Of a DNA stretch of 64,000 nucleotides, positions 44,660 to 58,027 are shown one piece after another. Location of the stretch: assembly GCF_002258315.1 (NCBI RefSeq), contig NZ_NOYD01000050.1, forward strand, positions 62,001-126,000, in the 5' to 3' direction. Under the pieces are notes generated by a model. That model was not told where the DNA came from. It made no database searches and worked only from the letters and a program-made list of their open reading frames with translations. Source of the DNA: Rhodococcus sp. 06-462-5. GTDB lineage: Bacteria > Actinomycetota > Actinomycetes > Mycobacteriales > Mycobacteriaceae. The translations under genes were made by a program, and so were the position numbers. How positions within the stretch are numbered: position 1 is the stretch's first letter; each line of letters begins with the position of its first letter.

Positions 44660-45286
44660 ATGCACGACTACGTCCGCGACGGCGCGGAGATCTACCGACA
44701 ATCGTTCGCGACGATCCGAGCCGAAGCAGATCTGTCTCGGTTCGCACCGGACGTGGCACAGGTCGTCGTGCGCATGATTCACGCGGTCGGAGAGATCGAT
44801 CTGACCGAGACCATCGGCTACACCCCCGCGGTCGTGACCTCCGGACGCGCGGCACTGAACTCGGGCGCGCCGATTCTGTGCGACGCCAACATGGTGGCCG
44901 CCGGCATCACTCGTCGTCGTCTTCCGTCCGACAACGAGGTGCTGTGCACCCTGTCCGACCCGCGGGTGCCGGAGTTGGCGAAGCGGATGGACACCACGAG
45001 AACCGCTGCGGCGCTGGAGTTGTGGGGCGACAAGCTCGACGGCGCCGTCGTAGCGATCGGCAATGCACCGACTGCGCTCTTCCACTTGATGGAGATGCTC
45101 GCGGCCGGAGCGCCGAAGCCTGCGGCCATCGTCGGCGGCCCGGTCGGATTCATCGGGGCGGCCGAGTCGAAGGAGGATCTGATCGCAGCCGACCTCGGCG
45201 TGGAGTATCTGGTCGTTCGAGGCAGACGTGGTGGCAGTCCGATCACCGTCGCTGCAGTCAATGCCATTGCGAGCGAGCAGGAATGA
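44660..45286 (+). CDS. cobH: precorrin-8X methylmutase CobH
   Basis: 208-aa protein that moves the C-11 methyl group to C-12, forming hydrogenobyrinate. The start [20 protein letters not shown] is the family's usual N-terminus, so I chose the ATG at 44660; a GTG at 44651 adds three residues. The active-site region [14 protein letters not shown] and the ending [11 protein letters not shown] fit CobH/CbiC. Its stop overlaps the cobIJ start by 4 bp (ATGA). A T-rich GGTTTTCTGCTGAGGGG stretch lies in the 68-bp gap from cobG. Confidence 0.94.
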   Translation: MHDYVRDGAEIYRQSFATIRAEADLSRFAPDVAQVVVRMIHAVGEIDLTETIGYTPAVVTSGRAALNSGAPILCDANMVAAGITRRRLPSDNEVLCTLSDPRVPELAKRMDTTRTAAALELWGDKLDGAVVAIGNAPTALFHLMEMLAAGAPKPAAIVGGPVGFIGAAESKEDLIAADLGVEYLVVRGRRGGSPITVAAVNAIASEQE

Positions 45287-46776
45287 CCACTACCGGAAAA
45301 CTGTGGGGAGTCGGCGTCGGTCCCGGCGATCCGGAGTTGTTGACGGTCAAGGCCGCTCGTGTGATCGCCGAGGCCGATGTGGTCGCTTTCCACAGTGCAC
45401 AGCACGGTCGCAGCATCTCCCGCGGACTGGCGGCCGGGTACATGCGGGACGGGCAACTCGAGGAACATCTGGTCTATCCGGTGACCACCGAGACCACGGC
45501 GCACCCCGGTGGATATCAGGGTGCGATCGACGAGTTCTACGAATCCGCTGCCGCACGGCTGGCGGCCCATCTGGATGCGGGACGCTCCGTAGTGCTTCTC
45601 GCCGAGGGTGATCCGCTGTTCTACAGCTCCTACATGCACATGCACAAACGGTTGGCCGACCGGTTCGAGGTCGAGGTCGTGCCCGGCGTGACGTCGGTCA
45701 GTGCGGCCTCGGCCGCGCTGGCAACTCCGCTCGTGGAACGAGACGAAGTGTTCACCGTGCTTCCCGGCACGCTGCCCGCAGACGAACTCACGCGCCGACT
45801 GCGCGGCACCGACGCGGCCGTGATCATGAAGCTGGGCCGGACCTACCCCACGGTGCTCGAGGCACTGGAGCGTTCCGGCCGGTTGGGTGAGGCGCGCTAC
45901 GTCGAACGCGCCAGCACGCCCCAGCAGCGAATACTCGACGCCGCAGGCGCCGACAACGTGCCCTACTTCTCGATGATCGTCGTGCCGAGCCCGTCCAACC
46001 GATCCGACACGCGCACCGATACCGGAGAAGTGGTCGTCGTCGGCCTCGGTCCCGGCGACGACGCATGGACGACCGACGAGGTGCGCGCCGAACTGGCCGC
46101 CGCCACCGATCTCGTGGGCTACGTCACCTACATCGATCGGGTACCGCCGAGGCCCGGGCAGATTCGACACGCCAGTGACAACAAGGTCGAATCCGAACGT
46201 GCCGCCTTCGCGCTCGATCTCGCCAAGCAGGGTCGCCGAGTGGCCGTGGTCTCCTCCGGCGATCCGGGGGTGTTCGCGATGGCCACCGCCGTGATCGAAG
46301 TGGCAGCCGAGCAGCAGTGGAACTCGGTACCGGTACGGGTGGTGCCCGGAATGACGGCCGCCAACGCCGTCGCCAGTCGAGTGGGCGCACCGCTGGGACA
46401 CGACTACGCCGTCGTCTCCCTCTCCGACCGCCTCAAGCCCTGGGACGTCGTCGCAGCGCGGCTCTCGGCGGTCGCCGGAGCCGACATGGCGATCGCGATC
46501 TACAACCCGGCGTCGAAATCACGAACCTGGCAGGTTGCGGCGATGAAAGAGATTCTGCTCGAGCACCGTTCGTCGCAGACCCCCGTGGTCATCGGACGCG
46601 CAGTGGGCAGCGCGCAGGAATCCGTTCGCACCGTCACGCTCGGCGAACTCGACCCGGAGTCGATCGACATGCGGTGCCTGCTCATCATCGGATCGTCGAT
46701 GACGACGGTGGTCGACACGGGAAGCGGACCGAAAGTGTTCACCTCCCGCCGGTACCCGTCAGAGGGCGGAGCGTAG
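45283..46776 (+). CDS. cobIJ: fused precorrin-2 C20- and precorrin-3B C17-methyltransferase CobIJ
   Basis: 497-aa fusion of two SAM-dependent methyltransferases. The CobI half (1-240) has [18 protein letters not shown] and [14 protein letters not shown]. The CobJ half (about 247-497) begins [18 protein letters not shown] and has [15 protein letters not shown] and YNPASKSR. The same fusion occurs in mycobacteria. The enzyme methylates C-20 before, and C-17 with ring contraction after, the CobG step. The start overlaps the cobH stop by 4 bp. Its 3' end overlaps the convergent cobK gene by 18 bp. Confidence 0.94.
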   Translation: MTTTGKLWGVGVGPGDPELLTVKAARVIAEADVVAFHSAQHGRSISRGLAAGYMRDGQLEEHLVYPVTTETTAHPGGYQGAIDEFYESAAARLAAHLDAGRSVVLLAEGDPLFYSSYMHMHKRLADRFEVEVVPGVTSVSAASAALATPLVERDEVFTVLPGTLPADELTRRLRGTDAAVIMKLGRTYPTVLEALERSGRLGEARYVERASTPQQRILDAAGADNVPYFSMIVVPSPSNRSDTRTDTGEVVVVGLGPGDDAWTTDEVRAELAAATDLVGYVTYIDRVPPRPGQIRHASDNKVESERAAFALDLAKQGRRVAVVSSGDPGVFAMATAVIEVAAEQQWNSVPVRVVPGMTAANAVASRVGAPLGHDYAVVSLSDRLKPWDVVAARLSAVAGADMAIAIYNPASKSRTWQVAAMKEILLEHRSSQTPVVIGRAVGSAQESVRTVTLGELDPESIDMRCLLIIGSSMTTVVDTGSGPKVFTSRRYPSEGGA

Positions 46777-47505
46777 TCGATTCGTCAGCCAGTCCACGGC
46801 GGCGGCGATGTCGAACACCGTCGGTGCCGAGCCGGTTCGCGCGGGACGGTCGACCACGATCACCGGAATCGATGCCGCTCGGGCAGCATCGAGCTTGGCT
46901 CGCGTCATGTCGCCGCCGCTGTTCTTGGTGATCAACACGTCGATTCGGTTGTCCGCGAAGATCATCGACTCGTGGTCGACGTCGAAGGGCCCACGGCTCA
47001 GGTGCAGCGTCATGTGCGGCGGCACCGGGCCGGTCGGAGGGTCGATCACTCTGACCAGAAACCACGAGTGATCGACACTCGCGAAATGGTGAACACCCTG
47101 CCTGCCTGTCGTGAGGAACACCCTGCTGCCGGGGGTGATTGCCGACGCCGCGTCGGGCAACGAGGCAACCGAGGTCCATCGATCACCCTCGCCCGCGGTC
47201 CACGGTGGCCGCGTCAGCACGAGCAGCGCGACCGACGCTGCCCGAGTTGCCTGCTCGGCGTGTGCACCGATGGTGGAGGCGAACGGGTGTGTCGCATCCA
47301 CCACCGCGTCGATCTCGTTGTCTCGCAGCCACACTGCCAGGGCGTCCGGACCCCCGAAGCCACCGATTCGCGTCTGTCCGACGGGCAGTATCGGCTCGGC
47401 GACCCGACCGGCCAGCGAGGTGATCGTCTCGATCCCCTGCACCGTGTCCAGAGCCGCCGCGAGTGCCCGCGACTCCGTCGTACCACCGAGAACGAGGACT
47501 TTCAC
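46759..47505 (-). CDS. cobK: precorrin-6A reductase CobK
   Basis: 248-aa NADPH-dependent reductase of the CobK/CbiJ family. The GTG at 47505 starts KVLVLGGTTESRALAAAL, the typical N-terminal nucleotide-binding strand, and overlaps the cobL stop by 4 bp (GTGA). Other family segments are VVDATHPFA and ITKNSGG. It reduces precorrin-6A after C-1 methylation and ring contraction. CobM normally lies between cobK and cobL in related organisms but is absent here. The 3' end overlaps convergent cobIJ by 18 bp. Confidence 0.92.
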   Translation of the reverse strand: MKVLVLGGTTESRALAAALDTVQGIETITSLAGRVAEPILPVGQTRIGGFGGPDALAVWLRDNEIDAVVDATHPFASTIGAHAEQATRAASVALLVLTRPPWTAGEGDRWTSVASLPDAASAITPGSRVFLTTGRQGVHHFASVDHSWFLVRVIDPPTGPVPPHMTLHLSRGPFDVDHESMIFADNRIDVLITKNSGGDMTRAKLDAARAASIPVIVVDRPARTGSAPTVFDIAAAVDWLTNRLRSAL

Positions 47506-48749
47506 CGTTCGGTCGCACTCCACTGTTTGGTCGCACACCATTGGGTGACCGGCAGTTGCGGTCTCCACGCGGTGAACGCGCCCAGCGGTTCACCTCGATA
47601 GATCTGGAACCTGCGGAGCTCTCCGCCGTACTTCGCCGCGGCGGTCAGCAACAACGAATCCGATTCGGCGGTCACCGAATTCGCCACCACTCGTCCGCCC
47701 GCGCGCACCGCGTCCCAGCACGCCGCGAGCATGTCGGCCCCGGTCAAGCCACCACCGATGAACACCGCATCCGGTGCGGCGTCCGAATCCGAGACCGCAG
47801 CGAAGCTCTCCGGGGCACCGCCGTGCACCACGAGTTGCGGAACTCCGAGGTGCAGTGCATTGGTCTCGATCTGCTCACGGCGCGCCTGCGAGCTCTCGAA
47901 CGTCACTGCGCGACAGGATCGGTCGGTCCGCATCCATTCGATGGCAATGGTTCCCGAGCCGCCTCCGATGTCCCACAGCAACTCTCCGGGTGCCGGTGCC
48001 AACGCGCTGAGCGTGAGTGCTCGAACCTCCCGCTTGGTCATCTGACCGTCTCCGGTGTACGCAGAATCGACCAGGCCGGGAATGCGGGTGTGGCGGGACG
48101 CGTCGGGATCTCGGACACACCGCAGTGCAACGACATTGAGCGGGTCGACGCCCTCGAACGTCGACTCTCGGGCGATTCCGCCGACGACTCGCTCGGCCGG
48201 TCCGCCGAGCTGTTCGAGGACCGTCAACTCGCTCGATCCGAAGCCGTTGGCGCACAACACTGCCGCGATCTCTCCCGGCGTGCTGCTGCCCCGGCTCAAC
48301 ACCAGTATCCGACGACCGTCGGCCAACTCGGGCAACACCGTCTCGGTCGGGGTGTTCACCAGGGACACCGTCGGGGTGTCCTGAAGTGCCCAACCCAGTC
48401 GCGCGCATGCCAACGACACCGAGGACGGTGCCGGCTGGACCCGCACGCGATCGGCACCGAACTCCCGCACCAGCGTCACCCCGATGCCATGGAACATCGG
48501 ATCCCCGCTGGCCAGCACGCACACGCGAGCACCTGCACAGGCGTCGATCATCGGCCGCAGATTCGGTACCAACGGACTGGGCCACGTCCTGGTCTCGGTG
48601 CAGTGCTCGCGCACCCCCGCGACCTGGCGGGCGGAACCGAACACCACATCTGCCTGCTCGACGGCCGTGCGCGAACCGAGAGGGAGCCCGTCCCAGCCGT
48701 CCGCACCGATTCCCACGACCACGATCGGAGGGGGCACGGGTGCCGTCAT
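47502..48749 (-). CDS. cobL: precorrin-6B C5,15-methyltransferase (decarboxylating) CobL
   Basis: 415-aa two-domain methyltransferase. The N-terminal CbiE-like part (IVVVGIGADGWDGL, VLASGDPMFHGIG) adds methyls at C-5/C-15, and the C-terminal CbiT-like part (GELLWDIGGGSGTIAIEWMR) also decarboxylates the C-12 acetate. The ATG at 48749 starts [15 protein letters not shown] and overlaps the last base of the upstream SDR gene (TGATG), favouring it over an upstream ATG. The stop overlaps the cobK start. Confidence 0.93.
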   Translation of the reverse strand: MTAPVPPPIVVVGIGADGWDGLPLGSRTAVEQADVVFGSARQVAGVREHCTETRTWPSPLVPNLRPMIDACAGARVCVLASGDPMFHGIGVTLVREFGADRVRVQPAPSSVSLACARLGWALQDTPTVSLVNTPTETVLPELADGRRILVLSRGSSTPGEIAAVLCANGFGSSELTVLEQLGGPAERVVGGIARESTFEGVDPLNVVALRCVRDPDASRHTRIPGLVDSAYTGDGQMTKREVRALTLSALAPAPGELLWDIGGGSGTIAIEWMRTDRSCRAVTFESSQARREQIETNALHLGVPQLVVHGGAPESFAAVSDSDAAPDAVFIGGGLTGADMLAACWDAVRAGGRVVANSVTAESDSLLLTAAAKYGGELRRFQIYRGEPLGAFTAWRPQLPVTQWCATKQWSATER

Positions 48750-49507
48750 CAGCGCGGCATCCTGCGCCAGAGCCATTGTGGCAGTAGACGCATGGCGAAG
48801 AACACCGGTCGCAGAGTGACGGGGATCCACACGGTGGCCCGACGCTTGCCGAGCGCTGTAACTACGCTGTCGGCGACCTGATCCGGTGTACTGGACATAG
48901 GCGCGGGCGTCATCCCCTCGGTCATGGAACCGATGACGAATCCCGGACGAACGAGGAGCAGATGCACCCCGCTGCCGTGCAGGGAATCGCTCAGTCCGCT
49001 GGCGAACCCGTCGAGACCGGCCTTCGCCGACCCGTACACGTAGTTGGCGCGTCGCACTCGAACACCCGCAACCGACGAGAACACGACCAGGTCGCCGCTC
49101 CCCTGGGCTCGGAGCAACTTCGACGCGTGCGTCAGCACCGAAACCTGAGCCAGGAAGTCGGTGGTGATGACGTCGAGAGCGTGCTGAGCGTCGTCCTCGG
49201 CGCGGGCTTGATCCCCGAGGATTCCGAACGCCAGCACCACTGTCCCGATCGGACCGTATCGCTCGGCAACCCCGCTCAGGAACTCGGCGTGACTGTCCAT
49301 CGCGTTCGCGTCGAATTCGACGGTGTGAACGGCGTCCGCGCCCGCCTGCTGCACTCGTCGTTGCTCGTCATCGAGGTCGGTGCTGCGCCGAGCTGCCAGT
49401 ACGACGGTTCGCCCCGAGGCGAGTCGGGTGGCGACCTCGAGTCCGATCTCGCTGCGCCCGCCCAACAGCAACAGCGTTCCGGCCGCGGGTTCTGCTCGTC
49501 TGCTCAC
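48749..49507 (-). CDS. DprE2-like short-chain dehydrogenase/reductase
   Basis: 252-aa SDR taken from the GTG at 49507. The nucleotide site is [15 protein letters not shown], the catalytic YxxxK is in [13 protein letters not shown], and a serine lies in VFSSVAGVR. Similarity to mycobacterial DprE2 (RVRRANFVYGSTKAGLDGF there, from memory) is strong in the catalytic region, but the neighbourhood is that of Rv2073c, an SDR next to cobL, not of the arabinan genes. It overlaps cobL by one base, so it is probably the first gene of SDR-cobL-cobK. The substrate is unknown and a cobalamin role is unproven. Confidence 0.87.
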   Translation of the reverse strand: MSRRAEPAAGTLLLLGGRSEIGLEVATRLASGRTVVLAARRSTDLDDEQRRVQQAGADAVHTVEFDANAMDSHAEFLSGVAERYGPIGTVVLAFGILGDQARAEDDAQHALDVITTDFLAQVSVLTHASKLLRAQGSGDLVVFSSVAGVRVRRANYVYGSAKAGLDGFASGLSDSLHGSGVHLLLVRPGFVIGSMTEGMTPAPMSSTPDQVADSVVTALGKRRATVWIPVTLRPVFFAMRLLPQWLWRRMPR

Positions 49508-49540
49508 GCCGTCCAGTCTGGCCGATCGAACACCGTTCAC

Positions 49541-49546
49541 TACAGT
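49541..49546 (+). promoter_or_regulatory. possible -10 element (TACAGT) for a leaderless transcript
   Basis: TACAGT ends 6 bp before the ATG at 49553, the distance that would start transcription at the ATG itself, a common arrangement in actinobacteria. No convincing -35 or ribosome site is seen in the 45-bp divergent gap. Confidence 0.3.
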
Positions 49547-49552
49547 CGGGTT

Positions 49553-49966
49553 ATGGCCGCACAACCCGCTGACGCGACTGCCCTCACCGACGACGCGATC
49601 GACTTCCTCACCGAGAGGCACCTTGCGACGCTGACGACACTGCGCCCGGACGGAACCCCGCACGTCGTAGCGGTCGGCTTCACCTACGACGGCGACGCGC
49701 AGATTGCCCGAGTCATCACCAACGACGTGTCGCAGAAAGCCATCAACGCCGGCCGCGGTGCCTACGCCGCCGTCACTCAGATCGACGGTGCCCGCTGGCT
49801 CACGTTGGAGGGGCCCGCGTCGGTCCGAAACGATCGCGAATCGGTCGTCGATGCCGAGAACCGCTATGCGCAGCGCTACCGCGTACCGAGGGAGAACCCC
49901 ACCCGGGTCGTCATCGAGATTCAGGTGCAGCGGGTACTGGGTAGCCGTTCGCTGCTCAACCGGTAG
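49553..49966 (+). CDS. Rv2074-like PPOX protein, probable F420H2-dependent biliverdin reductase
   Basis: 137-aa split-barrel protein. [40 protein letters not shown] and [20 protein letters not shown] closely match, from memory, M. tuberculosis Rv2074, for which F420H2-dependent biliverdin reduction was reported. Position next to the SDR-cobL genes is also the same. It acts in the cytosol. It is transcribed away from the SDR gene with a 45-bp gap and probably leaderless. Confidence 0.85.
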   Translation: MAAQPADATALTDDAIDFLTERHLATLTTLRPDGTPHVVAVGFTYDGDAQIARVITNDVSQKAINAGRGAYAAVTQIDGARWLTLEGPASVRNDRESVVDAENRYAQRYRVPRENPTRVVIEIQVQRVLGSRSLLNR

Positions 49967-49985
49967 CGAGCCGTCACCACGGCCC

Positions 49986-50564
49986 TCACGGCCACGGTAG
50001 AACGGTCAGGTCAGGCCACTCGGTCGTCCATCGCTCCGCCTTGGCCTCGTACACGTGCCGCATCGGCAACCGCGGGTTCGGCCGCACGATTCCCGCGAAG
50101 AGATCGTCGAATCCGTGCGGTGCATACACCTCATCCGTTCCGCCGTGGTCGACGGTGATGCCGAAGCAGCACGTGGTGGAGACGAAGTGATCGATCGCAT
50201 CCTCGGTACTTCGGTACGGTGCGATCGCAGTGCCGAAATGCTGCTCGTACCACAGGTGTACGCGCGCCTCGTTGCGTACTTCGACGTCCACACCGAGGTC
50301 GGCGAACACCGAGGCCGCGCGCTGGATCACCTCGTTCTCCGCTTCGTAGGACAGATCGGAGTCGTCGAAGTAGAAGAAGTCGTAGTCCCGGATTCCTGCA
50401 CGCAGGTCCCGGCCGGCCAGGTGGTTCCACACCGTCTGGAACAGTCCACCTGCCGTCAGATACCACCCGGGAAGCTTCAAATGTGGTGCACGTCGAAGTA
50501 TCTCGGCGACAGCAGGATTGGATCGAACGATCGAGACGAACTCGGACTCGCCTCGATTCGTCAC
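49986..50564 (-). CDS. nucleotidyltransferase-fold family protein
   Basis: 192-aa protein from the GTG at 50564, which overlaps the upstream pepE stop by 4 bp (GTGA). It resembles the DUF925/NTP_transf_6 family: LTAGGLFQTVWNHLAGRDL, then RDYDFFYFDDSDLSYEAE with the acidic cluster expected of a nucleotidyltransferase active site, then RVHLWYEQHFG and YAPHGFDDLFAGIVRPN. Members of this family are uncharacterised; no substrate can be assigned. Coupling to the peptidase gene may only reflect compact packing. Confidence 0.8.
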   Translation of the reverse strand: MTNRGESEFVSIVRSNPAVAEILRRAPHLKLPGWYLTAGGLFQTVWNHLAGRDLRAGIRDYDFFYFDDSDLSYEAENEVIQRAASVFADLGVDVEVRNEARVHLWYEQHFGTAIAPYRSTEDAIDHFVSTTCCFGITVDHGGTDEVYAPHGFDDLFAGIVRPNPRLPMRHVYEAKAERWTTEWPDLTVLPWP

Positions 50565-51703
50565 CCCGGCAGGACGGCCAGGCCGTGCGGCCGGAGGTTG
50601 ACCGACTCGCAGCCGTCCGCGGTGACGACGACGATGTCCTCGATGCGCGCACCCCACTGTCCGCGGAAGTAGATTCCCGGCTCGATGCTGAACGCCATCC
50701 CCTCGGTCAGCGTGATGTCGTTACCGGCAACGATGTACGGCTCCTCGTGCACCGACAGGCCGATCCCGTGCCCGGTCCTGTGTAGGAACGCCTCGCCCAG
50801 ACCGGCGTCGACCAGGACGTCGCGGGCTGCCGCATCGATGGACTGCGCCGTGACGCCGGGTACCACCGCATCGACGGCTGCCTGTTGGGCCCGCTCGAGT
50901 ACCGCGTACTGCTCGGCGATCTCCGCCGAGGGCTCGCCGAGACTGTAGGTGCGGGTCGAGTCGGAGTTGTACCCCGGTGCAACGGGTCCTCCGATGTCGA
51001 TCACCACGATGTCGCCCGCCTCGACGACTCGATCGGAGACCTCGTGGTGCGGATCGGCACCGTGAGGCCCGGACCCGACGATGATGAATTCCGGTGCTGT
51101 ATGGCCTTCTTCGACGATCGCGGCCGCGATGTCCGACGCGATCTGCGCTTCCGTGCGGCCCACTCGAAGCCACTCTCCCATCCGGGCGTGCACGCGGTCG
51201 ATGGCGTACCCGGCGCGCCGCAGCGCGTCGATCTCGGCTGCATCCTTGACCATTCGAAGTTCGCGAAGGACGTCGGTGGCCAGTACCGGGACCGTACCGA
51301 AGACGCCGGCCAACGGTACGAAATGCAGGGCGGGCATGGCGTCGGCGACGGCTGTTCTCGTTCCGCCCGGAACTGCAGCTGCCACCAGGGCGTACGGATC
51401 CACACCGTCGACCCAGTCGACGAGCGTCAGAGACAGCTCCTGCGCCGCGGAATCACCCAGTGCGGCGAGCTCGAGCCGCGGAACCACGACCGTGGGGGTG
51501 CTGCCGTCTGCCGGAACGACCAGAGCGATGAGCCTCTCGAACGAGCTGGCCTTCGACCCGATCAGGTACTGCAGATCGGCACCCGGGGTGATCAACAGGG
51601 CATCCAATCCTGCTTCCGACGTCAGGCGAGCCGCGCGGGCGAGTCTGGACGCGTAGACATCGCTGGAGAAACGTGAGGAACTGACCGAAGAATCGACACT
51701 CAT
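50561..51703 (-). CDS. pepE: M24-family Xaa-Pro dipeptidase/aminopeptidase
   Basis: 380-aa peptidase of the M24B (creatinase/prolidase) fold. The N-terminal domain covers about 15-150. The catalytic domain carries the five metal ligands Asp236 (VVIDIGG), Asp248 (NSDSTRT), His312 ([14 protein letters not shown]), Glu341 (FSIEPGIY) and Glu355 (ARIEDIV). It should cleave peptides with proline next to the N-terminus, in the cytosol. Position beside the exonuclease gene matches pepE (Rv2089c) of M. tuberculosis, from memory. It is divergent from the exonuclease gene across a short gap. Confidence 0.92.
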   Translation of the reverse strand: MSVDSSVSSSRFSSDVYASRLARAARLTSEAGLDALLITPGADLQYLIGSKASSFERLIALVVPADGSTPTVVVPRLELAALGDSAAQELSLTLVDWVDGVDPYALVAAAVPGGTRTAVADAMPALHFVPLAGVFGTVPVLATDVLRELRMVKDAAEIDALRRAGYAIDRVHARMGEWLRVGRTEAQIASDIAAAIVEEGHTAPEFIIVGSGPHGADPHHEVSDRVVEAGDIVVIDIGGPVAPGYNSDSTRTYSLGEPSAEIAEQYAVLERAQQAAVDAVVPGVTAQSIDAAARDVLVDAGLGEAFLHRTGHGIGLSVHEEPYIVAGNDITLTEGMAFSIEPGIYFRGQWGARIEDIVVVTADGCESVNLRPHGLAVLPG

Positions 51704-51730
51704 ACCTTCAGGCTAATGCCGTACGGCAAG

Positions 51731-52708
51731 ATGAGCCCCATGACCGCCCCCGGAAAGTCTCCGTTGCTGCTCCTCGACGGTGCGAGCCTGTGGTTCAGGG
51801 CCTACTACGCACTGCCCGAGTCGATTACGGCCCCCGACGGGCGACCCGTCAATGCCGTTCGCGGCTTCCTCGACATGATCTCGGCGTTGATCGCGCGCAC
51901 CGAACCCGGCCGACTCGCAGTGTGCCTCGATCTCGACTGGCGCCCACAGTTCCGCGTCGACCTCGTGCCGTCCTACAAGGCGCACCGTGTGGCCGACGCT
52001 GCCCCGGAGGTCGCCGAGAGCGAAGAAGTTCCGGAGACACTGACACCGCAGGTGGACATGATCATGGATGTGCTCGCCGCATTGGGGATCGCGACCGCAG
52101 GCGCAGAAGGTCTCGAAGCCGACGACGTGCTGGGAACCCTCGCAGCGCGCGAGCGCCAGGACCCCGTGGTCGTGGTCAGTGGAGACAGGGATCTGTTGCA
52201 GGTTGCCGCCGACGAGCCGAACGAGGTGCGCGTCCTGTACGTCGGCCGTGGGTTGGCCAAAGCCGAATTGTTCGATCCCGCACTGGTTTCCGAGCGCTAC
52301 GGAGTGCCCCTGCACCGTGCCGGCGCGGCATACGCGGAGCTTGCACTGCTGCGCGGCGATGCCTCCGACGGCCTACCCGGCGTCAAAGGCATCGGGGAGA
52401 AGACGGCATCGACGTTGATGCTGAACTACGAATCCGTCGCTGCGTTGCGCGCTGCGGCCCTCGACCCGGCATCGGACATGGCCAAGGGCATCCGGGCGAA
52501 GCTGGCAAACGCGAGCGAGTACCTGGACGCCGCACTTCCCGTCGTCCGAGTTGTCACCGACGCCGATGTCGTCCTGTCGAAGTCCGACGAGATTCCGGCC
52601 GAGCCCGCCGATCTCGACGCGCTGAACACGCTCGCCGAAACCCTCGGTATCGAGAACGCCGTGAACCGCCTCGTCGCTGCGATGGCGGCCACGGCGTCGA
52701 AGAACTGA
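51731..52708 (+). CDS. 5'-3' exonuclease (FEN/PolA N-terminal type)
   Basis: Stand-alone protein of about 325 aa related to the 5' nuclease domain of DNA polymerase I. Acidic metal-binding motifs are seen: [66 protein letters not shown] and the helix-hairpin-helix [18 protein letters not shown]. It should trim 5' flaps or RNA primers. Three ATGs (51716, 51731, 51740) are possible starts; I chose the middle one without strong evidence. M. tuberculosis has the similar Rv2090 at this position (from memory). Confidence 0.9.
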   Translation: MSPMTAPGKSPLLLLDGASLWFRAYYALPESITAPDGRPVNAVRGFLDMISALIARTEPGRLAVCLDLDWRPQFRVDLVPSYKAHRVADAAPEVAESEEVPETLTPQVDMIMDVLAALGIATAGAEGLEADDVLGTLAARERQDPVVVVSGDRDLLQVAADEPNEVRVLYVGRGLAKAELFDPALVSERYGVPLHRAGAAYAELALLRGDASDGLPGVKGIGEKTASTLMLNYESVAALRAAALDPASDMAKGIRAKLANASEYLDAALPVVRVVTDADVVLSKSDEIPAEPADLDALNTLAETLGIENAVNRLVAAMAATASKN

Positions 52709-52727
52709 CCCAAGCGGTCGGGCCGGT

Positions 52728-56565
<3,838 letters not shown>

Positions 56566-56592
56566 GCGATCGACCCGACGGTTCGACCGAGG

Positions 56593-57564
56593 TCAGATCG
56601 TGTCGTCGTACTGTGCCTGTACTCGGGTCGCGGTACTGAAGCCGCTGGACGGCGGTGCCGGAGCGACGGCATCCGGTGACTCGATCGAACCTGCGCCGTC
56701 GATGCGCGTTGCTTCGTCATCTGACACATCACCCCATTCGTCTCTTCTCTTGCGCAACTTACGCTTGTCGTGAATTCGCGCAATCTGCACTGCCATTTCG
56801 AAGAGCACCGTCAACGCCAGGGCCAAGGCCAGCATCGAGAAAGGGTCCTGCCCCGGAGTTGCGATGGCCGCGAAGACGAACAGCCCGAAGATGAGACCTC
56901 GACGCCACGCCTTGAGTCGCTCGTAGGTCAGTACGCCGACGAAATTCAGGGCGACGACCAGCAACGGAATCTCGAAGCTGACACCGAAGATGATGAGGAG
57001 GTTGATCAGGAATCCGAAGTACTGATCGCCGCTCAGGGCAGTGATCTGCACGTTGTCGCCGATGGAGAGCAGAAAGTGCAGGCCCTTGGCGACCACGAAG
57101 TAGGCCAGGACGGCTCCGGCGACGAACAGCGCTGCCGCTGCGGAGACGAACGAGACTGCATGGCGACGTTCGTTGGCGTACAGGCCCGGGGTGATGAAGG
57201 CCCAGATCTGATACAGCCAGATGGGGCAGGCCAGCACGACGCCGGCGGTGAACGCGACCTTGAATCGCAACAGGAACTGATCGAACGGTCCGGTCGCCAG
57301 CAAACGACACTGGTCGTCGTTGCTCAGATTCGCACGGAGACTGGGATCGAGCGTGCAGTAGGGACCCCGCAGAAGGTCGCCGAGGCTCTCGACGCCGAAG
57401 ATGGTGTGCGAATACCAGAAGAACCCGAAGGCAGTCGTCAGCGCAACGGCTACCAACGACCACAGGAGCCGGGTTCGCAGCTCGTACAGGTGATCGACCA
57501 ACGACATCGTGCCGTCGGGATTGATTCGGCGCTTGCTACGCCGCGGATCGAACGGAATGCGCAT
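56593..57564 (-). CDS. tatC: twin-arginine translocase subunit TatC
   Basis: 323-aa polytopic membrane protein with six hydrophobic helices. It is the receptor for twin-arginine signal peptides. Conserved features include [55 protein letters not shown] and [16 protein letters not shown]. The acidic/hydroxyl-rich tail after [10 protein letters not shown] is variable in the family. tatA lies upstream, separated by 110 bp with a perfect hairpin. Confidence 0.95.
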   Translation of the reverse strand: MRIPFDPRRSKRRINPDGTMSLVDHLYELRTRLLWSLVAVALTTAFGFFWYSHTIFGVESLGDLLRGPYCTLDPSLRANLSNDDQCRLLATGPFDQFLLRFKVAFTAGVVLACPIWLYQIWAFITPGLYANERRHAVSFVSAAAALFVAGAVLAYFVVAKGLHFLLSIGDNVQITALSGDQYFGFLINLLIIFGVSFEIPLLVVALNFVGVLTYERLKAWRRGLIFGLFVFAAIATPGQDPFSMLALALALTVLFEMAVQIARIHDKRKLRKRRDEWGDVSDDEATRIDGAGSIESPDAVAPAPPSSGFSTATRVQAQYDDTI

Positions 57565-57628
57565 GGTGTTCTACGGTCAGCCTTCTTCGGTCGGACGACG
57601 GCGAGGAGCCGTCACCGACAGCAGTGAA

Positions 57629-57654
57629 CCTTCGGTGCCACTTGGCACCGAAGG
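57629..57654. terminator. perfect 11-bp hairpin between tatA and tatC
   Basis: CCTTCGGTGCC (57629-57639) and GGCACCGAAGG (57644-57654) form a perfect stem with a 4-nt loop, about 20 bp after the tatA stop in the direction of transcription. No T-run follows. It may attenuate read-through to tatC or stabilise the tatA end, giving more TatA than TatC. Confidence 0.55.
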
Positions 57655-57674
57655 TGTGCTGAGCGGCCGTGCGC

Positions 57675-57941
57675 TCAGGCAGACTTCGCGTCGTGCTGGG
57701 TCTCGGTGTTCGGCTGCACGACCGGCGCAGGCGAAGGCAGCTGAGCGGGAGCTGCCGGCTGCTGCGCCGTCGCAGTGTCGGTGTCGGACTTGCCGTCGTT
57801 CTGCATCTCCTTCACCTCGCTCTTGAAGATGCGCAGCGACCGGCCGAGTCCGCGAGCGGCCTCGGGCAGCTTCTTGGAACCGAACAGAATGATGACGACC
57901 ACCGCAACGATGGCCCAGTGCCAGGGACTGGTGAATCCCAT
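57675..57941 (-). CDS. tatA: twin-arginine translocase subunit TatA
   Basis: 88-aa protein with one N-terminal membrane helix ([15 protein letters not shown]), then the hinge and amphipathic helix [27 protein letters not shown] typical of TatA, and a Pro/Ala/Thr-rich tail. It forms the pore-like oligomers of the Tat system. The ATG at 57941 has an AGGAGG site 5 bp upstream. It lies downstream of pafC on the same strand with an 86-bp gap. Confidence 0.95.
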   Translation of the reverse strand: MGFTSPWHWAIVAVVVIILFGSKKLPEAARGLGRSLRIFKSEVKEMQNDGKSDTDTATAQQPAAPAQLPSPAPVVQPNTETQHDAKSA

Positions 57942-58027
57942 GCGAACCTCCTACAGATCAGATGAATCGAGCGTACCCGACCGCGGGTGTCGCCTCCGGC
58001 AGCGGCGGGTGCCGGTTTGCCCCGTGT

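Noticed and set aside
48749..49507. Calling the SDR dprE2 outright
   Set aside because: Catalytic region is similar, but no dprE1 or arabinan genes are nearby and the locus matches the separate Rv2073c position.
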